Positions 25,488 through 33,995 of a stretch of 46,298 bases of DNA are shown piece by piece. A program made the position numbers and the translations under genes. Each line of letters begins with the position of its first letter. Positions within the stretch are counted from its first letter, which is position 1. The stretch spans positions 1 to 46,298 of the forward strand of contig PTKH01000008.1 of the NCBI GenBank assembly GCA_002937655.1, read 5' to 3'. The stretch is from Alphaproteobacteria bacterium MarineAlpha9_Bin3 (GTDB lineage Bacteria > Pseudomonadota > Alphaproteobacteria > TMED109). The notes under the pieces are model-generated. The model had not been told where the DNA came from and ran no database searches. It saw nothing but the letters and a program-made list of their open reading frames with translations.

Positions 25488-26240
25488 TTAATTTATATGA
25501 GATTTTGGATCCCACCTAGTTATATAATTAGATACATATGAAACTATATTGTATAATAATATTGTAAAAAATGCTAAAATTATTATTGATGAAAACATTA
25601 AGTCAATTTGAACCCTTCCACTAGCGTAAAGCATTAAATATCCTAGTCCTTCAGATGATCCTACCCATTCTCCTATAACAGCTCCCATTGGAGCAAATGC
25701 TGCAGCTAATTTTAGTCCGGAGGAGAGTTGTGGTAATGCATAAGGAATCCTTATTTTTAAAAGCATACTGAATGTATTTGCACCCATCATTTTAGCTAAA
25801 TTAATAATCATAGGATCGATTCTTTTTAAACCGTCATAAAATGCTATAGTAATTGGAAAATATATGATTAATATTGTCATTATTATTTTAGACCATATTC
25901 CATATCCTACCCATAGAGTTAATACAGGAGCTATTGCAAATATAGGAATTGCTTGAGTAAGTATTATAAATGGCAGCATCCATTTTCTCATACTTTTAGA
26001 TATAATGAATAATATGCCAGTATACATTCCTAGGATTAATCCTAAAACAAATCCTACTAAAATTTCAAAAAAAGTAATCATCGAATGATAGGCAAGTAAG
26101 TATAAATTATCTTTCATTGATAAAAAAACTTCATAAGGGTTGGGTAAAATATAAGATGGGCTATTAGTTAAATATTGAATTAACCACCAAATAATTAAAA
26201 AAATTATAAAACTAGATATATATTTAAAAATATAATTCAT
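25488..26240 (-). CDS. thiX: ABC transporter permease for thiamine pyrimidine precursor (ThiX-like)
   Basis: The 250-residue inner-membrane permease has about six hydrophobic segments and the SsuC/TauC-type BPD loop AKMMGANTFSMLLKIRIPYALPQ. PMGAVIGEWVGSSEGLGYLM is the typical downstream signature. Alone it would be called a generic nitrate/sulfonate/taurine-type permease. The TPP riboswitch and the NMT1/THI5-type receptor in the same operon identify it as the pyrimidine-precursor (HMP or formylaminopyrimidine) importer. It begins 5 nt after the ATPase gene. Confidence 0.85.
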   Translation of the reverse strand: MNYIFKYISSFIIFLIIWWLIQYLTNSPSYILPNPYEVFLSMKDNLYLLAYHSMITFFEILVGFVLGLILGMYTGILFIISKSMRKWMLPFIILTQAIPIFAIAPVLTLWVGYGIWSKIIMTILIIYFPITIAFYDGLKRIDPMIINLAKMMGANTFSMLLKIRIPYALPQLSSGLKLAAAFAPMGAVIGEWVGSSEGLGYLMLYASGRVQIDLMFSSIIILAFFTILLYNIVSYVSNYITRWDPKSHIN

Positions 26241-26245
26241 TATAT

Positions 26246-26962
26246 CTATGACTTTTCTAATTTATTAAATATAAATTTATGACTATAAAGTAAGCTTTTA
26301 TCATTAATTTTTCTAAATGGTTCACTATTAGGAAGTTTTATAGGATTTAATTTATGTTTGGTTATATAATATAAATCATTACTTAATAATAAAGCTTCAA
26401 GCGGATCGTGTGTAACCATAATAACAGTTTTATCTTTTAATAATTCCCAAGTTAATTTTTGCATTTCTGATCTAGTGATACTGTCTAATGCAGAAAATGG
26501 TTCATCCATTAATATTATATTTTTATTTTCCATTATTGTTCTTGCAAGAGCAACTCTTTGCCTCATTCCGCCAGATAAAGTAGAGGGTAAGGCATTTACC
26601 TTATTTATAAGTCCAACTTGTTTTAATAAGTTAAGTGCTCTTTCTAAATCTAATTTCTCTCTTCTTAGTTTTTGTCCTAAAGTAATATTATCAATTACGG
26701 AAGCCCAAGGTAATAAGAGGTCATTTTGAGCCATCCATGAAAAAGAGAAATTTTTATTTGAACTTTTTATGGTATTTATAAATACTTCTGGAAGATCCAT
26801 TCCTGCCATTACTTTTAATAATGTGGATTTTCCAGAACCAGATTTACCTATTATTGATGTCCATTTATTAAAATTAATTTTTAATTTTATATTAGAAAAA
26901 ATAGTTTCTTCATCATTTTTTAATGAACCTTGAAGTGAAAAAGATAAAGTTTTTCTTTTCAT
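26246..26962 (-). CDS. thiZ: ABC transporter ATPase for thiamine pyrimidine precursor (ThiZ-like)
   Basis: The 238-residue ATPase has Walker A GKSGSGKST, Q-loop in SWMAQNDLLLPW, signature LSGGMRQR, Walker B IILMDEP followed by FSALD, and H-loop in MVTHDPLEA. It is of the SsuB/TauB/ThiZ type. It lies 7 nt after the receptor gene and 5 nt before the permease gene in one operon. Its specificity is set by the TPP riboswitch and receptor rather than by its own sequence. Confidence 0.88.
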   Translation of the reverse strand: MKRKTLSFSLQGSLKNDEETIFSNIKLKINFNKWTSIIGKSGSGKSTLLKVMAGMDLPEVFINTIKSSNKNFSFSWMAQNDLLLPWASVIDNITLGQKLRREKLDLERALNLLKQVGLINKVNALPSTLSGGMRQRVALARTIMENKNIILMDEPFSALDSITRSEMQKLTWELLKDKTVIMVTHDPLEALLLSNDLYYITKHKLNPIKLPNSEPFRKINDKSLLYSHKFIFNKLEKS

Positions 26963-26969
26963 TATTACT

Positions 26970-27917
26970 TTAATAAATTTCTATTGCCATTTTATCAAAA
27001 GAAAATATTTCCTTTATCAGGCCTTCTTCATACAAAAAGTTTTCAAATCTATCATATCTTCTTTTGTCTAATGCTGCGGGTCTTAAAGCAAACCTGGGAA
27101 TTGTATCATACCAAGCCATCTTATTTAAATCATTATTCAACTCTTTTGAGTAATTAGAAAAAATTTTCCAGCTTTCTGTTGGATGATTAATTATATATTG
27201 TGTAGCTTTCTCTATAGAATCTAAAAATTTTGTTAGCATTTCTTTATCAATATTTTTATTATTAACTATAAATATTAGCTCATCATAAGGCGGTACGCCT
27301 TCTTCTTCAATATAAAAACATCGTCCTTTGACACCTTCAATCTTCATTTGATTTAGTTCAAAATTTCTATATGCACCTATAACTGCATCTACTTGTTTGC
27401 TCATTAAGGAAGGAGATAATGACCAATTAACATTTATATATTCTACATCATTCTTATTAACTTTAGCTTTTTTTAGTATCGCACTGAGTAAAGCTTGCTC
27501 CATTCCTGATATAGAATAACCAATTTTTTTTCCTTTTAAATCAGATAAATTTTTAATAGGTCCGTCTTCTAAAACTAATAAACAATTTAATGGAGTTGCA
27601 ACTAATGTTCCTATTCGGGTAACAGGAAGACCTTCATGTATTTGCATATGCAATTGAGGTTGATAAGAGATAGCTATATCTGCTTTTCCTGCAGCCACTA
27701 ATTTTGGAGGATCTGCGGGATTAGCTGGTGGAATAATTTCTATTTCTAGCCCTTCTTCTTTAAATATACCTTTTTCATTCGCAATTATTATTGGTCCATG
27801 ATCTGGATTGATAAACCAATCTAATAATAAGGTTATTTTATCATTAGCAAAAACATTATTTGAAGAGATTAAAGAAACAATTAGAATAATAATTATATTG
27901 TTAAGTCTTTTTATCAT
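26970..27917 (-). CDS. thiY: thiamine pyrimidine precursor binding protein (NMT1/THI5-like, ThiY)
   Basis: The 315-residue periplasmic receptor has a signal peptide of about 24 residues (ends NNVFA), then ITLLLDWFINPDHGPIIIA, the hallmark opening of NMT1/THI5-like proteins. Further family segments are EGLEIEIIPPANPADPPKLVAAGKA (in part), ADIAISYQPQ and LKGKKIGYSISGMEQALLS. Such receptors bind formylaminopyrimidine or HMP and resemble the yeast HMP synthase fold without its catalytic role. The ATG sits 7 bases after GGGAG, which is the 3' end of the TPP riboswitch, so ligand binding should hide the ribosome site. It is the first gene of thiYZX. Confidence 0.92.
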   Translation of the reverse strand: MIKRLNNIIIILIVSLISSNNVFANDKITLLLDWFINPDHGPIIIANEKGIFKEEGLEIEIIPPANPADPPKLVAAGKADIAISYQPQLHMQIHEGLPVTRIGTLVATPLNCLLVLEDGPIKNLSDLKGKKIGYSISGMEQALLSAILKKAKVNKNDVEYINVNWSLSPSLMSKQVDAVIGAYRNFELNQMKIEGVKGRCFYIEEEGVPPYDELIFIVNNKNIDKEMLTKFLDSIEKATQYIINHPTESWKIFSNYSKELNNDLNKMAWYDTIPRFALRPAALDKRRYDRFENFLYEEGLIKEIFSFDKMAIEIY

Positions 27918-27923
27918 TTAGAT

Positions 27924-27997
27924 TCTCCCTACGCTGGTACTAACCAACAGGTTCAAAGGGTATATATCTCAGCCTATAAAATACAGGCACCCCTGTT
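27924..27997 (-). promoter_or_regulatory. TPP riboswitch (THI element)
   Basis: On the minus strand the order of conserved segments is complete: ACAGGGGTGCC (27986-27996), GGCTGAGAT (27966-27974), ACCCTTTGAACCTG (27948-27961), TACCAGCGTAGGGAG (27925-27939). These are the pyrimidine-sensing (CTGAGA) and pyrophosphate-sensing (ACCTG...GCGTAGGGA) arms of the thi box. The final GGGAG is also the ribosome site of thiY, so control is most likely at translation start. No terminator hairpin lies between it and the ATG. Confidence 0.97.
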
Positions 27998-28001
27998 AAA
28001 A

Positions 28002-28007
28002 ATTATA
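28002..28007 (-). promoter_or_regulatory. -10 element for the thiYZX transcript
   Basis: A perfect TATAAT on the minus strand lies just before the riboswitch, placing the transcript start near 27995, the first base of the aptamer. No good -35 is seen at the normal distance. The compact fit supports the assignment. Confidence 0.5.
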
Positions 28008-28153
28008 CTATATAGTTAATAAATTTATTTGTTAAGTCTTTTTAATCTTTTAATTTGATTAAATTTTAAACATTTTATTTTTTAATTGTCTATATATTAA
28101 TCATATATAATTATGTTTTTATTATAACTGTATACTTTAAAAGCATTCATAGG

Positions 28154-28169
28154 TGGCATGAATCATGCT
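28154..28169 (+). promoter_or_regulatory. sigma-54 promoter of amtB
   Basis: TGGCATGAATCATGCT matches the -24/-12 consensus TGGCACG-N4-TTGCW at 12 of 12 informative positions except two. The invariant GG (28155-28156) and GC (28167-28168) are exactly 10 bases apart. Predicted start of transcription is near 28180, giving a leader of about 42 bases before the amtB ATG. No clear NtrC site was found upstream. Confidence 0.8.
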
Positions 28170-28221
28170 TATAAATATAAGAATAAAGATAGTTATGTTT
28201 AATAAATATGAAGGAAAAAAA

Positions 28222-29442
28222 ATGGAATCTCAAGATATAGCATTTATATTTAACACTTTCTCATTTTTAGTTAATGGCATATTAGTTATGTTAATGGCAG
28301 CAGGTTTTTGTATGCTTGAAGCAGGTATGGTAAGAACTAAAAGTGTTGCCACAATATGTACTAAAAATATAGTATTATATTCAGTAGCTGGAATTTTGTA
28401 CTTTCTAGTAGGCTATAATTTAATGTATTCAGGAGTAGATGGAGGCTTTATTGGTAGCTTAAGTTTATTTGAAGTTACAAACCCTGCTATTGAAACATCA
28501 GAGGGTGGTTATGCAGGCGCATCAGATTGGTTTTTTCAAATGGTTTTTGTTGCTACTGCAGCATCAATTGTATCAGGTGCAGTTGCTGAAAGAGTAAAAT
28601 TATGGTCATTTTTAGCAGTGGTAGTTGTTTTAACAGCATTCATTTATCCAATTCAAGGATCATGGACTTGGGGAGCAGGGTGGTTATCTGAGATAGGTTT
28701 TAGTGATTTTGCTGGTTCTACTATAGTTCACTCAGTTGGAGGTTGGTGTGCACTTGTTGGTTGTATTGTATTGGGCGCAAGGAAAGGTAAATATTCTAAA
28801 GAGGGAAAAGTAAATCCTATGCAAGCTTCAGCTTTGCCTCTTGCAACTTTAGGTACATTTTTGTTATGGTTTGGATGGTTTGGCTTTAATGGTGGATCCC
28901 AACTAGCATTGGGATCCGTAGCTGATGCAAGCTCTATGGCAAGAATATTTTCTAATACTAACTTAGCTGCTGCGGGTGGCGTTATAACAGCGCTAATACT
29001 AGCCCAATTACTATATAAAAAAGTAGACCTTACCTTTATTTTAAATGGAGCATTAGGCGGTTTAGTTTCTATAACTGCTGAACCTTTAACTCCAAACTTC
29101 TTATCTGCAGTTTTAATTGGTGGAGTAGGAGGTGCGTTAGTTATATTTACTATTCCCCTTTTAGATAAATTTAAAATTGATGATGTAGTTGGTGCTATTC
29201 CTGTTCATCTAGTTTGTGGTATATGGGGTACATTGGCTGTGCCTATCACAAACGATGATGCTAGTTTTTTTATTCAGTTAATTGGCATAATATCAATAGG
29301 ATTATTTGTTCTTATTTTAAGTTTTATTCTCTGGTACTCTGTTAAAAAATTATTTGGAATTAGGTTATCTGAAAGTGAAGAAAAAGATGGTGCTGATAAG
29401 TCTGAAATAGGTTTAAGTAGTTATCCTGAATTTATTCAATAA
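28222..29442 (+). CDS. amtB: ammonium transporter Amt/AmtB
   Basis: The start is ATG 28222 with AAGGA upstream; an in-frame ATG at 28165 would lie before the predicted transcript start from the sigma-54 promoter. The 406-residue membrane protein has about 11 transmembrane helices. Family marks are AAGFCMLEAGMVRTK, the twin conduction-pore His H170 (TIVHSVGGW) and H329 (AIPVHLVCGIWG), and FGWFGFNGGS. It conducts ammonium or ammonia across the inner membrane. No glnK lies beside it, which is unusual, since the two are normally paired. A rho-independent terminator follows the stop. Sigma-54 control suggests induction under nitrogen limitation. Confidence 0.95.
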   Translation: MESQDIAFIFNTFSFLVNGILVMLMAAGFCMLEAGMVRTKSVATICTKNIVLYSVAGILYFLVGYNLMYSGVDGGFIGSLSLFEVTNPAIETSEGGYAGASDWFFQMVFVATAASIVSGAVAERVKLWSFLAVVVVLTAFIYPIQGSWTWGAGWLSEIGFSDFAGSTIVHSVGGWCALVGCIVLGARKGKYSKEGKVNPMQASALPLATLGTFLLWFGWFGFNGGSQLALGSVADASSMARIFSNTNLAAAGGVITALILAQLLYKKVDLTFILNGALGGLVSITAEPLTPNFLSAVLIGGVGGALVIFTIPLLDKFKIDDVVGAIPVHLVCGIWGTLAVPITNDDASFFIQLIGIISIGLFVLILSFILWYSVKKLFGIRLSESEEKDGADKSEIGLSSYPEFIQ

Positions 29443-29451
29443 GTTTATAAA

Positions 29452-29495
29452 AGCAGAAAGGAATTAAAAGTTACTTTCCTTTCTGCTATTTTTTA
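29452..29495 (+). terminator. rho-independent terminator after amtB
   Basis: AGCAGAAAGGAA (29452-29463) pairs over 12 bp with TTCCTTTCTGCT (29476-29487) around a 12-base loop, followed by ATTTTTTATTT. It makes amtB a single-gene transcript. Confidence 0.88.
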
Positions 29496-29546
29496 TTTAA
29501 TCTAATATATACAAATTTTTAAGATTATTAAACAAAGGGTAATAAT

Positions 29547-30236
29547 ATGTCAGAACTTTTAACTGGTGATTTAATCAAACTTCAGACTTGGGACACTCCG
29601 ACAATTTGTAATGCTCTAGATATAGCTGCTCCTAATAGAAGATTATGTGGTTTTACATCAAAACCACTAGTTTCTGTAGGAACTCACGGTTCAGTTTGTG
29701 GTTATGTAAAAACAGCAAAAATAAGTGGAAAAAATAAACCTATAGAAAATGCAAAGAAAGTTAGGCAGGATTATTATGAATATATTGCTAATAATCCAAA
29801 GCCATCTGTAGTTTTAATTGAAGATATTGATAATCCTGAGGGTTTTGGAGCATTTTGGGGCGAAGTAAATAGTGCCATACATTTAGGTTTAGGAGTTAAA
29901 GGTTTAGTAACCAATGGAGTAATAAGAGATTTAGATCAGTGGGCGAATGGTTTCTCTGCATTAGCTGGATCAATAGGACCTAGTCATGCATTTACTCAAG
30001 TATTAGAGTTTTCATCTAAGGTAGATATCTACGGCATGGAAGCAAATGATTCAGATATAGTTCATTTTGATAAACATGGGGCTGTAATAATTCCTCATGA
30101 TGTTGTTAAGATTATACCTGATATTATTAAAAAGCAGATGGATAAAGAAGCTATTATACTTGAAGCAGCAAGGTCACCCAATTTTAACATTAATAAACTT
30201 TTATCAGCCATGAAAAATGCAGATGAAATACATTAA
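29547..30236 (+). CDS. RraA-like / HMG-aldolase family protein
   Basis: The 229-residue protein is of the RraA / 4-hydroxy-4-methyl-2-oxoglutarate (HMG) aldolase / former menaquinone-methyltransferase-like family. It opens with WDTPTICNALDIAAPNRR and has FWGEVNSAIHLGLGVKGLVTNG followed by VIRDLDQW. The Arg-Asp pair of the aldolase active site is present (IRDLD). The Asp normally two to three residues before it reads Asn (TNGVIRD rather than the common DGxxRD), so metal-dependent aldol activity is uncertain. Likely a lyase or decarboxylase for a 2-oxo acid, or a regulator-type homologue. It is single-gene between the amtB terminator and a convergent reductase. Confidence 0.8.
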   Translation: MSELLTGDLIKLQTWDTPTICNALDIAAPNRRLCGFTSKPLVSVGTHGSVCGYVKTAKISGKNKPIENAKKVRQDYYEYIANNPKPSVVLIEDIDNPEGFGAFWGEVNSAIHLGLGVKGLVTNGVIRDLDQWANGFSALAGSIGPSHAFTQVLEFSSKVDIYGMEANDSDIVHFDKHGAVIIPHDVVKIIPDIIKKQMDKEAIILEAARSPNFNINKLLSAMKNADEIH

Positions 30237-30238
30237 GA

Positions 30239-31210
30239 CTAGGGCTTTAAAACTAATCTTCCTATAACCTCTCTATTTTCAATTTTTTTAAGAGCTTTAA
30301 CAGCATCCTTTAAATTTAAAGCATCATATATTATGGGTGTAATTAAACCTTTATTTGCAATACTTAATAATTTATTCATTGAATTTGTTTTTAGTGTAGG
30401 AAATTTTCTGTAATATTCTCCAGCTCTAACACCAATTATTGAAATCCCTTTAATTAATGCAATATTTACTGCAAGAGTAGGGATAGATCCTGATGCAAAT
30501 CCTATCACTAATAATTTACCTCCCCATTTAATAACTTTTAATGATTTTTTAAAATATTCACCTCCTATAGGGTCATATATAATATCAACACCCTCATTTT
30601 GGGTAATTTCTTTTACTTTATTAACCATGTCTTTATATCCGATAGCAAATTTTGCTCCCGCTTTTATTGCCTCATTTTGTTTTTTTTTAGTACTACAAAC
30701 AGCAATGGGTAAAGCACCTATTGCTTTTGCCAATTGAACTGCAGCTAGTCCTACACCGCCAGCTGCTCCCATTATAAGAATTGTTTGTCCCTTCATAATA
30801 TTAGCTCTCTCAATAAGAGAAACATAAGCTGTTTGAGAAGCAATACTAAAACTTGCTGCTTCTTCATAAGAAAAATTTTTAGGAAATTCTTTAAGGTCAT
30901 TAGAATTAGCTATTACTTCTTCAGAATATGCGCCATATCGCATTTGGTAAATTACTTTTTTTCCTATTGGATATTTATTATCATTTGACTCAGAAATCAC
31001 ACCTGATAATTCCATTCCAGGTATAAAAGGAAGAGATGGCTTTAACTGGTACTTTCCTTCTATCATGAGTTTATCTGGAAAATTTATTCCGCAGGCTTTA
31101 ACATCTAATCTTACTTCACTCTTCTTGATTGGAAGAGAGTTAAAACTTGTATATTTTAAGTTTTCTATAGGTCCAAAACTATTACATAAAATTGCATTAT
31201 ATTTTGACAT
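30239..31210 (-). CDS. zinc-independent medium-chain reductase (quinone oxidoreductase type)
   Basis: The start is ATG 31210 (MSKYNAILC); an upstream in-frame start would overlap the previous gene. The 323-residue MDR protein has GMELSGVISE in the catalytic domain, the NADPH Rossmann motif IMGAAGGVGLAAVQLAKAIGA, and YDPIGGEYFKKSL. The Cys ligands for structural zinc are absent, as in NADPH:quinone oxidoreductases. It is last in the seven-gene minus-strand operon that starts with glpK, 10 nt after the amidohydrolase gene. Substrate probably an enone or quinone; not defined. Confidence 0.85.
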   Translation of the reverse strand: MSKYNAILCNSFGPIENLKYTSFNSLPIKKSEVRLDVKACGINFPDKLMIEGKYQLKPSLPFIPGMELSGVISESNDNKYPIGKKVIYQMRYGAYSEEVIANSNDLKEFPKNFSYEEAASFSIASQTAYVSLIERANIMKGQTILIMGAAGGVGLAAVQLAKAIGALPIAVCSTKKKQNEAIKAGAKFAIGYKDMVNKVKEITQNEGVDIIYDPIGGEYFKKSLKVIKWGGKLLVIGFASGSIPTLAVNIALIKGISIIGVRAGEYYRKFPTLKTNSMNKLLSIANKGLITPIIYDALNLKDAVKALKKIENREVIGRLVLKP

Positions 31211-31220
31211 TATAAAAAAA

Positions 31221-32234
31221 CTATAATTTGTATATTCTAGTTGCATTATCATGAAAAAGTTTAGCTCTTTCATTAGCTGAATAATTCTTAGTTAGTAGTT
31301 TAAATCCATTCCATAAGTTTACATAACTGCAGCTTATTTTATCTACTGGAAAATTAGATTCAAACATACATCTATCAACTCCGAATAATTCTAAAGTTTT
31401 TTCATAATATCTTTTAGTTCTATTTATGAGCTCACTTCCAGACGGGGCAATTTCATTTTTATGCCATTCAAAACCGTTTATTTCCATGGCTATTCCTCCG
31501 AGTTTGGCAACTACATTATCACATTTAGATAGCTCAGTAATTTCTCTTTCCCAAAAAGAATAAGTTTCCTCCTCTTTTCCTTTAAATGAACCTATACCTA
31601 AAGGCCCTCCAAAATGATTAAGTATTATTGTTGTGTTACAAAATTTTCTAGCTAATTTAACTAGTTGAGGTAACTGAGGGTGATAACACCAAGCCTCAAA
31701 TGACAAGTTTCTTGGCTCTAAATGGGCAAATCCTTCGTGGAACATATCATTAATATATACGCCTTCTATAGGTCGAGCTCTAGTACTTGGAATTGTTCCA
31801 TCAGGATGCATGGCAGCTTGAGATCTAATACCTTTAAACCTTGAAGGAGCTATATTTAAATGTTTATCTAAAATTTCGGCAACTTTATCTCCAATTAGAA
31901 GTGGCGCACTTCCCACTATGCCAGCAGCTATTTTTGTTTTACCATATAAACCAGAATTGCTCATTGCGGCGATACCATTAACAAACTCAGTTTCATTAAT
32001 TACTTGTTCTTCTATAGAATGTTTTTGATTATACATTGCTCCACATTCGATAAATACTGTAGAGATAATGTTATGACCTGAGTTTATATCTTTTAGAATA
32101 TCTGGTAATAGGTAGGTTTCTTCAATGTAGGTTTTGTTGAAATCCCATAAATGATGATGAGGATCACATATTGGTAAATTTGGTTCTAAAGCTTCTTCTT
32201 TATTTGTTAATAACCATTCTTCATTCGAATTCAT
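31221..32234 (-). CDS. amidohydrolase-2 family metal hydrolase
   Basis: The 337-residue TIM-barrel hydrolase belongs to the amidohydrolase-related (PF04909-type) family. It has the opening metal motif CDPHHHLWDF, a middle His in TIILNHFGGPLG, and a C-terminal Asp in FESNFPVDK. Relatives include 2-pyrone-4,6-dicarbaxylate lactonase, lactone hydrolases and decarboxylases. The AGGAAA site precedes the ATG. Neighbours are two medium-chain reductases, so hydrolysis of a lactone or cyclic intermediate is a fair guess, but the substrate is unknown. Confidence 0.83.
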   Translation of the reverse strand: MNSNEEWLLTNKEEALEPNLPICDPHHHLWDFNKTYIEETYLLPDILKDINSGHNIISTVFIECGAMYNQKHSIEEQVINETEFVNGIAAMSNSGLYGKTKIAAGIVGSAPLLIGDKVAEILDKHLNIAPSRFKGIRSQAAMHPDGTIPSTRARPIEGVYINDMFHEGFAHLEPRNLSFEAWCYHPQLPQLVKLARKFCNTTIILNHFGGPLGIGSFKGKEEETYSFWEREITELSKCDNVVAKLGGIAMEINGFEWHKNEIAPSGSELINRTKRYYEKTLELFGVDRCMFESNFPVDKISCSYVNLWNGFKLLTKNYSANERAKLFHDNATRIYKL

Positions 32235-32245
32235 TAATTTGTTTC

Positions 32246-33259
32246 CTATTTATTAATCCTGACCATTCTTTTACCTTTGTTATCTCCATTTAATAATCCA
32301 ATTAGTGCATTAGGAGTATTTTGAAGCCCTATAACGATATCTTCTGCAGGTTTTATCTGCTTTTTTTCTATCCAATCCATAAGTTGTTTCTCTGCCTCTT
32401 TCTTTCTGTCTTCAAAATCCATAACTATAAATCCTCTAAGAGTGAGTCTTTTAGTGACAATTAAACCTGGAACTCCTCGTGGCCCACTTTCTGGGGCTGC
32501 TTGATCATATTGTGAAACTGCCCCACAACAAATTATTCTTCCAAAATTATTCATAGCAAATAAAACAGACTCAAATATTGGCCCGCCAACATTATCAAAA
32601 TAGACATCAACTTTTTCAGGACATAGCTTTCTTAAATCTTTCACAAAATTATTATTTTTATAGTTTACAACAGCGTCAAACCCTAATTCATTTATTAACC
32701 AATTTGCTTTTTCATCAGAACTAGTTATGCCTATAACTTTACAGCCATATATTTTAGCTATTTGGCCAGCAACATTCCCAACTGCTCCAGCTGCAGCTGA
32801 TATTAATACTGTTTCTCCTTTTTTTAGTTTTGCGAGATCTAATCCAAAATAAGCAGTTTTACCAGTTATTCCCAATACGCTCATATGAAGATTTTCAGAA
32901 GATCTTATTGAAGCTCTAATCAGTTCTTTTTCATCACGAATAGCATAATTTTGCCATCCTAAATCTCCCTCGACATAATCACCTATTTTGAACTTTTCAC
33001 TTCTAGACTCTATAACTTTACCTAAAGCGTATCCTCCCATTACATCTCCAGGAAGAATTTGACTTCTATATGTTCGGCCTTGCATCCAAGCTCTATTTGC
33101 AGCATCGATAGAAATATAAATTATTTCAATTAAAACTTGATTATCAATTATTGGAGTAAGCTTTGTTTCTTTAAGCTCAAAATTTTCTTGTAATAATTTT
33201 TCTTTAGGAGAACTCTTTAAAAAAATTTGTGTATTAACTAATGCATTAGTATCTAACAT
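32246..33259 (-). CDS. NADP-dependent reductase of the CurA / LTB4-dehydrogenase type
   Basis: The 337-residue MDR protein has the N-terminal alcohol dehydrogenase-like capping domain of the CurA/PTGR family, and the central VLISAAAGAVGNVAGQIAK (NADPH Rossmann). VDVYFDNVGGPIFESVL and GRIICCGAVSQYD are typical of this branch. Relatives reduce conjugated double bonds of enones. Its start overlaps the end of the HAD hydrolase gene by 7 nt, so translation is coupled. Substrate unknown. Confidence 0.86.
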   Translation of the reverse strand: MLDTNALVNTQIFLKSSPKEKLLQENFELKETKLTPIIDNQVLIEIIYISIDAANRAWMQGRTYRSQILPGDVMGGYALGKVIESRSEKFKIGDYVEGDLGWQNYAIRDEKELIRASIRSSENLHMSVLGITGKTAYFGLDLAKLKKGETVLISAAAGAVGNVAGQIAKIYGCKVIGITSSDEKANWLINELGFDAVVNYKNNNFVKDLRKLCPEKVDVYFDNVGGPIFESVLFAMNNFGRIICCGAVSQYDQAAPESGPRGVPGLIVTKRLTLRGFIVMDFEDRKKEAEKQLMDWIEKKQIKPAEDIVIGLQNTPNALIGLLNGDNKGKRMVRINK

Positions 33260-33969
33260 TCTAACTTCTCCGTTAATTCCTTAAAATTATCTACTATTAA
33301 ATCATGATGAGGGTTAGCATCAGGATCTGGTGGTTCTTCATTGCCCCATTCTGAAGGCCTTTTAACAAATATAGTTTTAAAACCAACTTCTTTAGCTGCA
33401 TTTAGATCAAAATTATGACAAGCAACCATACCACACTCGCTTGGATCTAATTGTAACCATTTTGCTGTTGTTTCATATGCCTCAGGTAGAATCTTATATT
33501 TTCCTATACCTTCACAAGAAAATACTGCATCCCATGATAAATTATTTTTTCTTGCTGTATCTATGATTAATTTAAAACTTAATAATGTAAAAGAAACACA
33601 TAAAAACTTCTCTTTAAGTTTAGGCAGTGCATTTGGAAAGTCATCCCAGACTATGAAATTATGTGGAGCATTATAAGAAATATCATGAATGTTTTTTTCG
33701 GTAAATTGACTTAAATCATATTCAGAAATAATTTCTCTTAGAGCCTTTTTGTGGCCGCCATCAAAATTGTAAGTTGGGGGAGAATGCTCACCCAAATTTA
33801 ATACTGATTTTAGAGACTTTCTTCTTAATTCATTAGTAATACTAGCCCAATCTCTATTTATATTATGTTCTTTTCCAGCTTTTTCAAAGGCGCATCTAAA
33901 GCCAGTATGCCAATCTAAGATCGTTCCACCAGTATCAAATGTTAATGCTTTTATTTCCTTTATAGACAT
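33253..33969 (-). CDS. haloacid dehalogenase type II-like HAD hydrolase
   Basis: The 238-residue HAD-superfamily protein has the nucleophile Asp in ALTFDTGGTILDWHTG, the Lys in KYKILPEAYE and the acidic motif in CHNFDLNAAKEVGFKT. This arrangement, with a cap after the first motif, fits the L-2-haloacid dehalogenase branch, many of which have other or unknown substrates. SD AAGGAT precedes the ATG. It lies inside the glpK-led operon, overlapping the CurA-like reductase gene by 7 nt. Dehalogenase activity should not be assumed from this alone. Confidence 0.82.
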   Translation of the reverse strand: MSIKEIKALTFDTGGTILDWHTGFRCAFEKAGKEHNINRDWASITNELRRKSLKSVLNLGEHSPPTYNFDGGHKKALREIISEYDLSQFTEKNIHDISYNAPHNFIVWDDFPNALPKLKEKFLCVSFTLLSFKLIIDTARKNNLSWDAVFSCEGIGKYKILPEAYETTAKWLQLDPSECGMVACHNFDLNAAKEVGFKTIFVKRPSEWGNEEPPDPDANPHHDLIVDNFKELTEKLEC

Positions 33970-33995
33970 TCTTTAATCCTTAAAAAATTAATTTT

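Noticed and set aside
28156-28168. Palindrome GCATGA-A-TCATGC as a repressor operator
   Set aside because: The same bases form the -24/-12 element with exact GG/GC spacing, which explains the symmetry better.
28165-28221. Longer amtB with start at 28165
   Set aside because: It would begin upstream of the predicted sigma-54 transcript start, lacks a ribosome site, and adds 19 residues not typical of the family; ATG 28222 has AAGGA.
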